The position numbers were made by a program, and so were the translations under genes. DNA of 50,181 nucleotides from assembly GCF_016056305.1 (NCBI RefSeq), contig NZ_JAECZC010000100.1, forward strand, positions 1-50,181, given 5' to 3'. This DNA comes from Amazonocrinis nigriterrae CENA67. Its GTDB lineage: Bacteria > Cyanobacteriota > Cyanobacteriia > Cyanobacteriales > Nostocaceae. The notes under the pieces were generated by a model. The model saw nothing but the letters and a program-made list of their open reading frames with translations, made no database searches and was not told where the DNA came from. This document shows positions 1 to 8,969 of the stretch, piece after piece. Numbering within the stretch: position 1 is the stretch's first letter; the number at the start of each line of letters is the position of its first letter.

Positions 1-57
1 GCGGGGGAGCAGGGGGAGATGAGGAAGTGGGGGGAGATTACGAATAAATTTTATTTC

Positions 58-108
58 CCTCATCCTCCTCATCCTCCTCATCCCCCTCATCCCCCTCATC
101 TCCCTCAA
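58..108. repeat. 9-bp tandem repeat (CCTCATCCY)
   Basis: Five or more imperfect copies of CCTCATCCT / CCTCATCCC lie just upstream of the first gene. Read on the plus strand they would encode a His-Pro-Pro string, giving a false N-terminal extension to the permease reading frame. Related repeats recur at about 29505-29550 between genes and at 28395-28429 inside a glycosyltransferase gene. Confidence 0.9.
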
Positions 109-129
109 ATAACTCATACTCACAAGCCA

Positions 130-1185
130 ATGTTAATTAAACTCGAACCCCGCAGTGTGCCATCAAAAACTTGGCAAGTACTATCACCTCTACTAGCACT
201 ATTAGGAACTTTAATTTTAGGAATTGTTCTATTTGGTTCATTGGGTAAACCACCTATCACCGCTTTACAAACTTTATTAATTTCACCTTTAAGTAGCTTT
301 TATGGGCTGACAGAATTAGCAGTGAAAGCAGCACCTATTTTATTAATTGCTGTTGGTTTGGCTTTGTGTTTTCATGCCAAGGTGTGGAATATTGGGGCAG
401 AAGGACAATTGACTGTAGGGGCAATTTTTGGCAGTGCTGTGGCTTTAATATTTCCCAATGTAAATAACTATGGAATCTTGTTACTGAGTTTGATAGCTGG
501 TGTCTTAGGTGGTGTAGTTTGGAGCAGCATTCCCGCTTTCTTAAAAGTGCGATTTCATACTAATGAAATTCTCACTAGCTTGATGTTAAATTATGTGGGA
601 AATTCCCTATTGAACTACTTAGTGCATGGGCCATTAAAAGACCCCCAAGGATTTAACTTTCCTGAATCTGCACCTTTTTCGGAATTCGCTAGTTTAACAC
701 CATTAATTGCTGGTACACGGTTACATGCGGGTGTAATTTTCGCAGTTGTGGCAGCTGTGTTAATTTGGGGAGTGTTGCAGCAAACATTTTTTGGTTATAG
801 TGTGCGGGTAGTTGGTTCCAGTTCCGAGGCTGCGGTATATGCTGGGATAAAGAGCGATCGCATCATTTGGCTAACTCTACTCATCAGTGGCGGATTAGCA
901 GGTTTAGCCGGAGTATGCGAAGTTCTCGGCCCCATAGGTCAACTACGCCCTAACATTTCTCCCGGTTATGGTTATACTGCCATCATTGCTGCTTTTATCG
1001 GTAGGTTAAACCCACTCGGTATTATATTATCCAGTTTGCTGATGGCACTCTTGTACGTAGGCGGTGAATTAGTGCAAATTAAACTCAGTCTTCCCTTAGC
1101 ACTAATTGGAATGTTCCAAGGTATTTTATTCTTTTTTCTTTTAGCAGCAGACATCTTAATTCACAACCGAATACGAGTAAAGTGA
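130..1185 (+). CDS. ABC transporter permease, nucleoside/simple-sugar type (BPD_transp_2)
   Basis: An integral inner-membrane permease of 351 residues, of the family that contains the YufP/NupP nucleoside permeases and RbsC-like sugar permeases. It has many hydrophobic segments, and the family hallmark WNIGAEGQ near residue 87 follows an Ala/Leu-rich helix. I chose the ATG at 130 because the frame upstream is a simple His-Pro repeat. Its partner permease is at 2191-3117, with a deacetylase gene between them. The ATPase and the BmpA-type binding protein are not in the window and may lie upstream. Nearby allantoin and xanthine genes suggest purine nucleosides or bases as substrate, which is inference from context only. 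Confidence 0.88.
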   Translation: MLIKLEPRSVPSKTWQVLSPLLALLGTLILGIVLFGSLGKPPITALQTLLISPLSSFYGLTELAVKAAPILLIAVGLALCFHAKVWNIGAEGQLTVGAIFGSAVALIFPNVNNYGILLLSLIAGVLGGVVWSSIPAFLKVRFHTNEILTSLMLNYVGNSLLNYLVHGPLKDPQGFNFPESAPFSEFASLTPLIAGTRLHAGVIFAVVAAVLIWGVLQQTFFGYSVRVVGSSSEAAVYAGIKSDRIIWLTLLISGGLAGLAGVCEVLGPIGQLRPNISPGYGYTAIIAAFIGRLNPLGIILSSLLMALLYVGGELVQIKLSLPLALIGMFQGILFFFLLAADILIHNRIRVK

Positions 1186-1295
1186 CAGGGAAGATAGGGA
1201 GATGGGGTGATGGGGAAATGGGGGAGATGGGGGGATAAAGAAAATGACAACTGACAACTGACAACTGACAACTCACTTTTTTGAGGAGACTTAAT
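1186..1295. repeat. GA-rich tract and TGACAAC heptamer array
   Basis: A G/A-rich stretch (about 1188-1240) is followed by four exact copies of the heptamer TGACAAC at 1245-1272. This is the short tandem repeat type common between cyanobacterial genes. It separates the first permease gene from the deacetylase gene. The only likely functional site is GAGGAG at 1283-1288, the ribosome binding site of the next gene. Confidence 0.85.
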
Positions 1296-2225
1296 GTGGT
1301 GGCAAATAAATTAACTCGGTTATTACCAGTAGGAATTACATTAGTTGGTGCTGGTGTTGGTCTAGGTTTAACTACGCTTTTAGCTAAAGGTGGGTTGAAC
1401 GAACACTTAGCAATAAAAAAGTCAGCAAGTGAAAGTTCTAAAGCGAGTTTTCAAGGAACAATCAATACAACTTCACAGAGTTTTTCTCAAGCCATAAATC
1501 AGACAGTAGAAATACCAAAAACCTTTGAGGGAACAACGATTGATCAAGCGAAACTGAAACCGAATGAGAAAGTTATCGCCCTCACTTTTGATGATGGGCC
1601 AGGGCCTAAAAATACGCTACAGGTATTGGAGATTTTAAAGAAAAATCACATCAAGGCGACATTCTTTATGGTTGGGGAAATGGTGCAATATTATCCCCAG
1701 ATTGCCAAGCAAGTGGCAGCTGATGGTGATGTAATTGGTAACCATACATGGCATCATTGGTATCGTCACATGGACTCAACTACTGTGGCAAGTGAAATTA
1801 ATCGTACAGCAGATATTATTTATAAGACTACAGGAGTCAAAACGACTTTGTTTCGTCCTCCAGGTGGCTTTCTGCATAATGGATTAGCCGACTACGCCAA
1901 AAGTCAGAAATATGCTGTGATTATGTGGTCAGAAGCATCGGGAGACGCTGAACGTCGTTCACCGCAAGTGCCAGGGATGGTCAAAAATGTGCTAAAAGCA
2001 GCAAAGCCTGGGGCTATTGTACTCATGCATGATGGTGGCGGCAATCGTTCCCGAACGGTTAAGGCTTTACCACAAATTATTGATAGTCTGAAAGCACAGG
2101 GATATAAATTTGTGACAATACCCGAACTGCTGCAAATGCAAGCCCAAGAACAAAGTTTAGTAACGGCTGTATCACCTGTAGTCGCAAATAATGAACATCC
2201 AAACTATCAGCTTAATCATCAGTGA
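1296..2225 (+). CDS. Polysaccharide deacetylase (NodB/CE4), membrane-anchored
   Basis: A carbohydrate esterase family 4 enzyme of about 309 residues that would remove N- or O-acetyl groups from a polysaccharide or peptidoglycan outside the cytoplasmic membrane. An N-terminal hydrophobic segment (LLPVGITLVGAGVGLGLTTL) acts as signal or anchor and is followed by a Ser/Thr/Gln-rich linker. The NodB motifs are all present: TFDDGP, the metal-binding His pair in GNHTWHH, RPPGG, and LMHDG near the C terminus. The start is set at GTG 1296, seven bases after GAGGAG; GTG 1299 is possible, while the nearby ATG at 1294 is out of frame and stops at once. The gene end overlaps the next permease start by 35 bases, so the two are probably translated together although the functions are unrelated. 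Confidence 0.85.
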   Translation: MVANKLTRLLPVGITLVGAGVGLGLTTLLAKGGLNEHLAIKKSASESSKASFQGTINTTSQSFSQAINQTVEIPKTFEGTTIDQAKLKPNEKVIALTFDDGPGPKNTLQVLEILKKNHIKATFFMVGEMVQYYPQIAKQVAADGDVIGNHTWHHWYRHMDSTTVASEINRTADIIYKTTGVKTTLFRPPGGFLHNGLADYAKSQKYAVIMWSEASGDAERRSPQVPGMVKNVLKAAKPGAIVLMHDGGGNRSRTVKALPQIIDSLKAQGYKFVTIPELLQMQAQEQSLVTAVSPVVANNEHPNYQLNHQ

Positions 2226-3117
2226 TACTTTACAGTCAGCTACACCCCTGATTTTGGCGTCACTAGGCGAATTAGTCACGGAAAAATCAGGGGTGTTAAA
2301 TTTGGGTGTTGAAGGAATGATGTTAGTTGGCGCGATCGCTGGTTTTATCGCTACTTCAGTATTAGGAAATATTTACTTAGGATTATTCATAGCATTGGTA
2401 TCGGGAATAGCGATCGCGCTGATTTATGCACTACTAGTAATTACTATCAGCGCCAATCAAGTAGCCACTGGTTTAGCCCTCAGCATCTTTGGTTCTGGAC
2501 TTAGTGCTTTTGTTGGTGCAGAATATGTTGGCAAAACAGTTACTAGACTGCAACCCGTTAGCATCCCGGTTTTAAAATCAATTCCGATTTTGGGGGAAGC
2601 TTTATTTAACCAAAATATTTTAGTATATGCTTCAGTCGTCTTGGTGATGTTGGTGTGGTGGTTTTTGCGCCAAACAAGGGCGGGTTTGGTACTGCAAAGT
2701 ATTGGTGAATCACCAGTAGCCGCTGATGCTTTAGGTTTACCAGTTTACAGAGTTCGCTATTTAGCAGTAATTTTTGGCGGCGCAATGGCTGGGTTAGCTG
2801 GGGGTTATCTCTCCCTTGCATATACACCGCTATGGGCGGAAAATATGACAGCTGGCAGAGGATGGATTGCGATCGCGCTTGTTGTGTTTGCAACTTGGAA
2901 ACCACAAAGAATCCTGCTTGGTGCCTATTTATTTGGTGGTGTTAGTGCCATACAGTTGATTCTCCAAGCACTTAGCGTAGATATTTCGCCCTACCTGTTG
3001 TCTTCCTTGCCCTACTTAGCTACCATCCTGGTATTGGTGTTAATCTCTCACGATGCCACACGCATTCAATTAGGAGTACCCGCTTCATTAGGGCAACCAT
3101 TTCGTTCAACTCATTGA
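2191..3117 (+). CDS. ABC transporter permease, nucleoside/simple-sugar type (second subunit)
   Basis: A 308-residue membrane permease of the YufQ/NupQ type and the natural partner of the permease at 130-1185. The family signature ...GVLNLGVEGMMLVGA lies near residues 34-48, with about eight hydrophobic segments around it. The ATG at 2191 lies inside the 3' end of the deacetylase gene (35-base overlap in another frame), which suggests translational coupling. HIP1 octamers occur within the gene. With its partner it would form the membrane channel of a purine nucleoside or related importer. Substrate is inferred from the PuuE-like and ureidoglycolate lyase genes that follow. Confidence 0.88.
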   Translation: MNIQTISLIISDTLQSATPLILASLGELVTEKSGVLNLGVEGMMLVGAIAGFIATSVLGNIYLGLFIALVSGIAIALIYALLVITISANQVATGLALSIFGSGLSAFVGAEYVGKTVTRLQPVSIPVLKSIPILGEALFNQNILVYASVVLVMLVWWFLRQTRAGLVLQSIGESPVAADALGLPVYRVRYLAVIFGGAMAGLAGGYLSLAYTPLWAENMTAGRGWIAIALVVFATWKPQRILLGAYLFGGVSAIQLILQALSVDISPYLLSSLPYLATILVLVLISHDATRIQLGVPASLGQPFRSTH

Positions 3118-3229
3118 AAGTTAAGAGTTAGGAGTTAGGAGTGAGGAGTTAGGAGTGCTGAATACTTGTATTAAATAAGATTAAAAATTACGAATTACGA
3201 ATTACGAATTACGAATTACGAATTAAATT
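3118..3229. repeat. Heptamer arrays GTTAGGA and ACGAATT
   Basis: Two tandem heptamer families sit side by side: degenerate GTTAGGA-like units at about 3127-3155 and five exact ACGAATT units at 3190-3224. The second runs to within six bases of the next ATG, so that gene has no recognisable Shine-Dalgarno sequence. Confidence 0.9.
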
Positions 3230-4084
3230 ATGTTGCCTCCATCTTTTCAAGCAATTACAGAACGTCCGGTTTTAAAATTACCTAATAATGCCAGAGTTGC
3301 TGTGTGGGTAGTAATGAATGTAGAACACTTCACTTTTGGCAAACTAGGAACGGCGATTCAACCTCATTTAAATAGTTACCCAGAAATTGCTAACTATGGT
3401 TGGCGAGACTATGGTAATCGCGTGGGAATTTGGCGATTATTTGATTTATTTGCCGAGTTAAAAATTCCGGTGACAGCCGCAGTCAACGGTGAAATTTGTA
3501 CATTCTACCCCGAAATCATCCAAGCTATCCAAAAATATGGTTGGGAAATCATGGCTCATGGAATTAATAACTCCACTGGGCATAGTGGCATGGATAAAGA
3601 AACAGAAATTAATATAATTAATCAAACCTTAGATTTATTAAAGCAAGCCACAGGTCAAATCCCTAAAGGTTGGTTAACACCTGGATTTTCCATTACAGAA
3701 TCAACATTTGAATTATTACACGCAGCCGGAATCCTTTACACAGCCGACTGGGTAAACGACGACCAACCTTACTGGTATCCATTACCTAACGGTCGCTTAT
3801 TAGCAATACCTTACACAATAGAAGCAAACGATATTACCTTATGTTTAAGTAACCGCTTTTCTGGCATAGAATTTGCCCAAGCAATAACAGATCAATTTGA
3901 CCAACTCTGGCAAGAAGGAGAAACCCAAAGCCGAGTAATGGCAATTGGCTTACATCCCTTTATCGTCGGTCAACCCCTAAGATTAAAATACTTAAAACAG
4001 TGTTTATTACATATTAAAAATCACCCAAATACCTGGCTAACCACAGGCGAAAGTATTTACCATTGGATTAATCAACAAAAGTAA
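3230..4084 (+). CDS. PuuE-like polysaccharide deacetylase family protein, probable allantoinase
   Basis: A 284-residue cytoplasmic protein of the deacetylase subfamily that includes the metal-independent allantoinase PuuE, which opens allantoin to allantoate. Visible family features are the Asn-Gly-Glu segment (AAVNGEICTFYPE), the GWEIMAHGINNS active-site strand, a Gly-rich TPGFS segment, and the ADWVNDDQPYW motif. There is no signal peptide, unlike the CE4 enzyme at 1296. It lies 65 bases before a ureidoglycolate lyase gene, and both acting on purine breakdown products is coherent. A cytosolic sugar or chitin-like deacetylase is the alternative. The start is the ATG directly after the heptamer array. 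Confidence 0.75.
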   Translation: MLPPSFQAITERPVLKLPNNARVAVWVVMNVEHFTFGKLGTAIQPHLNSYPEIANYGWRDYGNRVGIWRLFDLFAELKIPVTAAVNGEICTFYPEIIQAIQKYGWEIMAHGINNSTGHSGMDKETEINIINQTLDLLKQATGQIPKGWLTPGFSITESTFELLHAAGILYTADWVNDDQPYWYPLPNGRLLAIPYTIEANDITLCLSNRFSGIEFAQAITDQFDQLWQEGETQSRVMAIGLHPFIVGQPLRLKYLKQCLLHIKNHPNTWLTTGESIYHWINQQK

Positions 4085-4110
4085 AATATCCTTACCTTCT
4101 CTTCTCTCTT

Positions 4111-4142
4111 CTCTCTGCGTCCTCCGCGTCTTGGCGGTTCGT
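4111..4142. repeat. Dispersed repeat CTCTGCGTCCTCCGCGTCTTGG
   Basis: A C/T-rich dispersed intergenic repeat ending in TTGGCGGTTCGT. A near-identical copy stands at about 25485-25516, also just upstream of a gene, and diverged or inverted relatives occur near 15815-15840, 26515-26540 and 41176-41208. It occupies the place where a leader for the next gene would be. Confidence 0.8.
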
Positions 4143-4149
4143 AAAAACA

Positions 4150-4728
4150 ATGACAACATCACCAAGCCAAATTCTCAAAATCCCCGTAATCGATGCCAAC
4201 ACAGAAAACATCAAACCCTACGGACATCTTTTAGGCGACGATGTTAGCAAACCAGGATTAGGAATTCCCTTTTATCAAGAACGAGTAATAGAAGGCGAAA
4301 ATATAGACTTTACTTATCGCGGCACCGCCACCTTTAGAACAGCCAAAATTTTACCAGGATACCCACCAATTATCTGGCTAGAAAGACACATGCATATGAC
4401 CCAGATGTTTATCGCTCTGGGACAAGCACCATTTATTATGGTTATGGCACCACCTAACCATCAAAACAGCGAAAACCTACCAAATTTAAATCAAGTTAAA
4501 GCGCTGCGATTTCCCCCTGGTTACGGACTTTTGCTACATCTTGGTACATGGCATGATTTTCCCATAGCTTGCGATCGCCCGGTTGTCATCCTCACGGCAA
4601 ACTCCGATGAAGTAGTCACCGCCTTGAGTCAAATGCAAGCACCAGATGAAATGAACCAAGGCGATGTTTACAAAATTTCATTACCGAAACGCTTAAACTG
4701 TGAAATTCAATTGGACATAGTGAATTAA
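4150..4728 (+). CDS. allA: Ureidoglycolate lyase family protein
   Basis: A 192-residue protein of the AllA family, a cupin-like fold that releases urea and glyoxylate from ureidoglycolate at the end of allantoin degradation. Supporting segments are IIWLERHMHMTQMFIALG (the family has LERHxxxxQxF), the central Pro-rich MAPPNHQ loop, and PPGYGLLLHLGTWHDFP, which matches the conserved GTWH motif. It follows the PuuE-like gene in the same direction, and a joint role in purine nitrogen salvage is likely. It converges with the sbcC operon; the 34-base gap holds no clear terminator hairpin. The allantoate-processing step between these two enzymes is not encoded in the window. Confidence 0.8.
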   Translation: MTTSPSQILKIPVIDANTENIKPYGHLLGDDVSKPGLGIPFYQERVIEGENIDFTYRGTATFRTAKILPGYPPIIWLERHMHMTQMFIALGQAPFIMVMAPPNHQNSENLPNLNQVKALRFPPGYGLLLHLGTWHDFPIACDRPVVILTANSDEVVTALSQMQAPDEMNQGDVYKISLPKRLNCEIQLDIVN

Positions 4729-4762
4729 TCAATTGTTGTTTTGTAGCCTCTTTGTCACCTCA

Positions 4763-7700
4763 TCAGGTTCCTGTCATAATAATTCGGGAGCCTTCTGGAA
4801 ACTTTTCTACTTTGATTTGTGTTCCTAACTCTTCTCCTAAAGCAGAAACATGAGTAATTACGCCGACTAATTTGTCTTGCTCACCCAGAGATTGTAGAAT
4901 ACTTGAGACACTTTGTAGAGTTTCGGCATCTAATGTTCCAAATCCCTCATCTATAAATAAACTGCCTAATTTAGCTCCTCTTGACAGCTTTTCTGAAAGT
5001 GCTAAAGCCAGAGATAAACAAGTAGCAAAGGTTTCACCACCTGATAGGGTTTGTACTCCTCTTGTTTCGCCACCATTCCAGTTATCTTCTACAGAGTATT
5101 CTTTGTCATCGTATTTTAAGGTATATCGCTGTTCTGTCAGTTCTCGCAGAAATAGTGTTGCTTGTTCTGCTAACTCTCGCTCAAAATGATCGAGAATATA
5201 GGCTTGAAAGCGATTCGATTGTAACTCATAAGATAAGGTGTTATAAGTTTGTAAATCTTGCTGTTTGTTAGATAGTTGAACTTGCAATTTATCTAATTGC
5301 TTTCGCTGCTGTTCAGCGTCAGTAATCGAAAATTTTAAATTGTTGTATTCGTTTCGTGCTTGCTGACGCTTTTCTTCAGCAGAAATAACAGATTTTTCAT
5401 ACTGGGCAATTATTTCTGCATTGGTAGTTTTGTCACCGATTTCATTATTCTCTTGGTTGACGATAGTTTGTATCTCAAGTATTTTATGCTCATGTTCTGT
5501 AATTTGTTGCTGCCATGTAGTTTGCTGTTCTGATGATGTTTTACTTTCTTGAAATACTGCTTCTGTCAAGTTTGCTGATGATAAACAAGTTTGCCATTCA
5601 GCTTCTATTTGTACTTTTTCAGCATCAGCTAAATCAAAGTCCTCTCGTGCTTTTAAATCATTTTGTTCAGCTTGAAGAACTTCATCGCGAGCAGTTTGAT
5701 GAAACTTATTTACTTCCTGAAGACGATTATCTAAATCTCGTTTATCTTGTTCTAGCTTTTGGAATAAATTTTCGTAAGAATCACCACCAGTACGTTCTGA
5801 TAGTTTGTTGGATATCTTTTGAAGTTGTGTTTTTTGGCGTTCTACTTCAGTTGCTGCTTCTCGATGCTGTATTTGGGTATCTGATAACTTATTTTTGGCA
5901 AAGTTTAAATTTTGTTCACTGGTTTTAACTTCCCCATCTGCTTTATCTTTCTTAATTAAATATTGTTGATGTTTAACATCACTTTCCTGCAATAATTGCT
6001 GTTCTTGTTGAAGTAACTGAACTTCCCATTTTTCTGCTTTTAAGATGACAATAATTTGTTGTGCTTCTACCTCAAGCTCACCTTCTTTTTCGGCTAATAT
6101 TTGGCGATATTCAATTTCTTGTTTTTTCAGTTCATCTCTTGTCGTTTCCGCCTTAGTTTTAGTATTAGCAGCTTTTTGACGGTTTTCTTCAGCTTCCTGA
6201 ACACGGTTTTCTAGTGCTTTGATATCGCATGAAGATTCTAATTGTGGTAATAAGTGGTGTTCTGGGTAAACTCCGCCACAAACTGGACAATCATCACCAG
6301 TGTGCAGGGATGCGCGTAAAGCAGAGGCATAATTTTGTTGTCTAGCAGTATCTAATTCAAGACGAGCTTGCTCAGATTCTTCCTCAGATTTTTGCAGATT
6401 TAACATAGTAGATTGACAATCATCTTCAGCCGTTTTTAACTGTTGAGTGATTTGTTGTAACTTCGAGCGATCGCTTTCAACTTGCTTTTGTATACTTTCC
6501 CATTTAATTAGTAGTGGTGTAACTTGATTAAGCTGCTCTAGTCTTGTATCACCAGGAGAATATTGATAAAGTTCATTGTTATATCGAGTAAATATCTGAG
6601 TTTTTTCATTCAATTCAGTTTCAGCCTTTTGAACAGCATTATCAGCCTCAGTTACTAGTTTGATTTTATCTGCTAATATTTTTTCTAACCTGTTTAATTC
6701 ATCCTTAATTTGACGACACTGTTCTTCGTAAATTTTGGCAGCATTGAGATCTGATTCTCGCTGTTTTAGCTGCGGTGCAATCTCAGCTTGATAGGCTTGT
6801 GCTTGACTTAAATTGTCTTTCTGAATGTTTAAAGCTAACTGCTTTTCACTCAAAGCTTGGGCAGCATTTTCTACAGCAGTTTGGGTGTTAGTATAACGAA
6901 TACGAGCCGAATTAACTGATGTCCAAGTAGCTGACAGGCGATCGCAAACTCGCGCTTGTTCTAATTGGCGTTTCAAATTACTGATTTTTGGAGCTTGTTT
7001 ATTTAATTCCTCAAGTTGCTGTTTGCGGTGTGCTAAACTCTCAAGACGTTGTAATAATTTTTTTTCTGATTCTAAAGTAATTTTGGCATTGACAACTCCT
7101 GCTTCTAATCGGGGTAATTCTTGTTCAATAACTTGAAGGCGACTACGTTGAGAATTAATTTCTATATCTGATGGCTTCCAAGCCCCATCAAGCTGTTTTT
7201 GCATAATATCGCATTCACCTTTAAAATGACCAGCTCGCTCTTTTGCTTTCTCACGCATATTTTCAAATATTTGGTAGCCAGCCAGTTCGCGTAAAATTTC
7301 CCGACGCTCAGAAGCTTTACCTTTGAGAAACTGATCAAATTTGCCTTGAGGTAGAAGGATAACTTTTGTAAAAGTCTCAAAATCCATCCTCAAAATCTTC
7401 TCAATTGCAGCATCAATTTCTGTTGCATTTTGTTCCCCCAAAGGTTGCCAATCATCTCTAATACGCTTTTCTAACCTAAAATTACTCTTTGGTTTTGTAG
7501 TACGATTACGATATTGCCATGAGCGCAAAACTTGATATTCAACATCATCTACCAAAAACCGTAATGATACCTGTAATCTTAAGCTACCCTGACTCAATAA
7601 GTCATTGTGTTGACTCTTACCGTTCAACCTTGCCACTTTCCCATAAAGTGCTAAAGTCATGGCATCAAGCAAAGATGATTTCCCTGCACCAGTTGGGCCT

Positions 7701-7792
7701 GTAATAGCGAATAATTCCAGGTTTTCAAAATTAATATTTACCTGGTTACGAAAACTGGTAAAACCTTCTAAAGTCAGTTTAAGTGGTCGCAT
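4763..7792 (-). CDS. sbcC: Exonuclease SbcC (Rad50-like ATPase)
   Basis: A 1009-residue SMC-like ATPase that pairs with SbcD to process DNA ends and hairpins. The Walker A motif GPTGAGKS is at residues 32-39. Two long Gln/Glu/Lys-rich coiled-coil arms flank a zinc-hook CPVC at residues 502-505. The ABC signature LSGGETF and a Walker B with FIDEGFGTLD are close to the C terminus. Length and layout are those of complete bacterial SbcC proteins. The ATG at 7792 lies inside the end of sbcD (14-base overlap), so translation is coupled. It is the last gene of the nurA-herA-sbcD-sbcC operon. Confidence 0.96.
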   Translation of the reverse strand: MRPLKLTLEGFTSFRNQVNINFENLELFAITGPTGAGKSSLLDAMTLALYGKVARLNGKSQHNDLLSQGSLRLQVSLRFLVDDVEYQVLRSWQYRNRTTKPKSNFRLEKRIRDDWQPLGEQNATEIDAAIEKILRMDFETFTKVILLPQGKFDQFLKGKASERREILRELAGYQIFENMREKAKERAGHFKGECDIMQKQLDGAWKPSDIEINSQRSRLQVIEQELPRLEAGVVNAKITLESEKKLLQRLESLAHRKQQLEELNKQAPKISNLKRQLEQARVCDRLSATWTSVNSARIRYTNTQTAVENAAQALSEKQLALNIQKDNLSQAQAYQAEIAPQLKQRESDLNAAKIYEEQCRQIKDELNRLEKILADKIKLVTEADNAVQKAETELNEKTQIFTRYNNELYQYSPGDTRLEQLNQVTPLLIKWESIQKQVESDRSKLQQITQQLKTAEDDCQSTMLNLQKSEEESEQARLELDTARQQNYASALRASLHTGDDCPVCGGVYPEHHLLPQLESSCDIKALENRVQEAEENRQKAANTKTKAETTRDELKKQEIEYRQILAEKEGELEVEAQQIIVILKAEKWEVQLLQQEQQLLQESDVKHQQYLIKKDKADGEVKTSEQNLNFAKNKLSDTQIQHREAATEVERQKTQLQKISNKLSERTGGDSYENLFQKLEQDKRDLDNRLQEVNKFHQTARDEVLQAEQNDLKAREDFDLADAEKVQIEAEWQTCLSSANLTEAVFQESKTSSEQQTTWQQQITEHEHKILEIQTIVNQENNEIGDKTTNAEIIAQYEKSVISAEEKRQQARNEYNNLKFSITDAEQQRKQLDKLQVQLSNKQQDLQTYNTLSYELQSNRFQAYILDHFERELAEQATLFLRELTEQRYTLKYDDKEYSVEDNWNGGETRGVQTLSGGETFATCLSLALALSEKLSRGAKLGSLFIDEGFGTLDAETLQSVSSILQSLGEQDKLVGVITHVSALGEELGTQIKVEKFPEGSRIIMTGT

Positions 7793-8960
7793 CTTGGGTT
7801 TCCTTTATTTCTTTGTATAGTTCGGCAAATCTGGCGATAACAGCAGGATTTGGTGTTGTGTTTAATTCCTCTTGGAAGTAGAGTTTAAATTCTGCTACTG
7901 GATCAAACTCTTCCGGGTTTACAGATTTTTTTCGCTTTGATTCCACTTGTGGAATACGCAGTTCAATTTGCAGGACTTTATCACCACAAATTTTGCGAAT
8001 TTTGTCAGCTAATCCCGTTTGCTGTGTTTGGAGGTTGATAATTACTTTGAGATAACCAGAATAATCACGCAGAGGTTCTAGCTTTTCTTCGTAATCTCTC
8101 AATTCACATTCGACTATTTGCAATGGTTTTTGACAGGGGATAGATATAAACTCTGGTTTTTTCACTGGAGAACCAGGTTCAACATCAATGAGATAAAATC
8201 CCTTATCTTCTCCAGCTTCACCGAAGTCCACTTGAATCAAAGAACCGGAATAATAAGTAGGAGCTGCAATCGGAATTTGTTGGGGTTTATGAATGTGTCC
8301 CAGAGCAATATACTGAGCTTCAGCAGGTAAGCTTTGTCCAGCCAAAGCGTATGTTTCTTTGGTGTGATGACGGGCTTCGGAATTGGCTAATCTAGCACCA
8401 TCGAGAGTGAGGTGAGCCATAATGATATTCACACTGTCATCTCGAAAACCAGTGGTTAAGTTGTTGAGCAAATAGCCTACCCTTTCTCTGTAGTGGTTTA
8501 TTTGCTCTAACTCGCCCATTAGCCACAGATTTTCAACTGTCAATAGTCGCCGTTCTGAAGCAAAAGGCATAGCAGCTACACGCAGTTTACCATTAGGCGT
8601 TTCTAGAGTGATTAAACCCCCTTGATTAACACGACGAGGTTTCCCTAAAATCCGCACGCCAGCTAAAGATAAAAGATTAGCTAGATTATCCAAGCGGGAG
8701 GCGGAATCATGATTACCAGCAATTGCAACTGCGGGAATTTTGGCGTTTTGTAACCCTTCAAAAAACTGAAAAAAAACTCTCTCGGCTTCTGCTGGAGGAT
8801 TAGAAGTTTCAAAAATATCGCCTGCAATTAACACTGCATCAACTTCTAATTCTTTAGCTTGTCGCAAAAGTTCTTTGAGAGCAAATTCAATTTCTGAGGT
8901 GCGCTCCTTTCCTTTGAGGTTACGCCCCAAATGCCAGTCAGATGTATGAATTAAACGCAT
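7779..8960 (-). CDS. sbcD: Exonuclease SbcD (Mre11-like nuclease)
   Basis: The 393-residue metallophosphoesterase partner of SbcC. Its metal-binding motifs are in order: DWHLGR, GDIFE, GNHD, MAHLT and GHIHKPQ. The start is ATG at 8960: GGAGG ends five bases upstream and overlaps the herA stop codon (TTTTAGGAGGAATTGATG read on the minus strand). A TTG three bases earlier is too close to that site. The gene follows herA by nine bases and overlaps sbcC by 14, so the three are one transcription unit. Expected activity is Mn-dependent double-strand exonuclease and hairpin endonuclease. Confidence 0.96.
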   Translation of the reverse strand: MRLIHTSDWHLGRNLKGKERTSEIEFALKELLRQAKELEVDAVLIAGDIFETSNPPAEAERVFFQFFEGLQNAKIPAVAIAGNHDSASRLDNLANLLSLAGVRILGKPRRVNQGGLITLETPNGKLRVAAMPFASERRLLTVENLWLMGELEQINHYRERVGYLLNNLTTGFRDDSVNIIMAHLTLDGARLANSEARHHTKETYALAGQSLPAEAQYIALGHIHKPQQIPIAAPTYYSGSLIQVDFGEAGEDKGFYLIDVEPGSPVKKPEFISIPCQKPLQIVECELRDYEEKLEPLRDYSGYLKVIINLQTQQTGLADKIRKICGDKVLQIELRIPQVESKRKKSVNPEEFDPVAEFKLYFQEELNTTPNPAVIARFAELYKEIKETQDATT

Positions 8961-8969
8961 CAATTCCTC

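Noticed and set aside
19-129. His-Pro-Pro N-terminal extension of the first permease
   Set aside because: Encoded by a 9-bp intergenic repeat; family members start near the ATG at 130.
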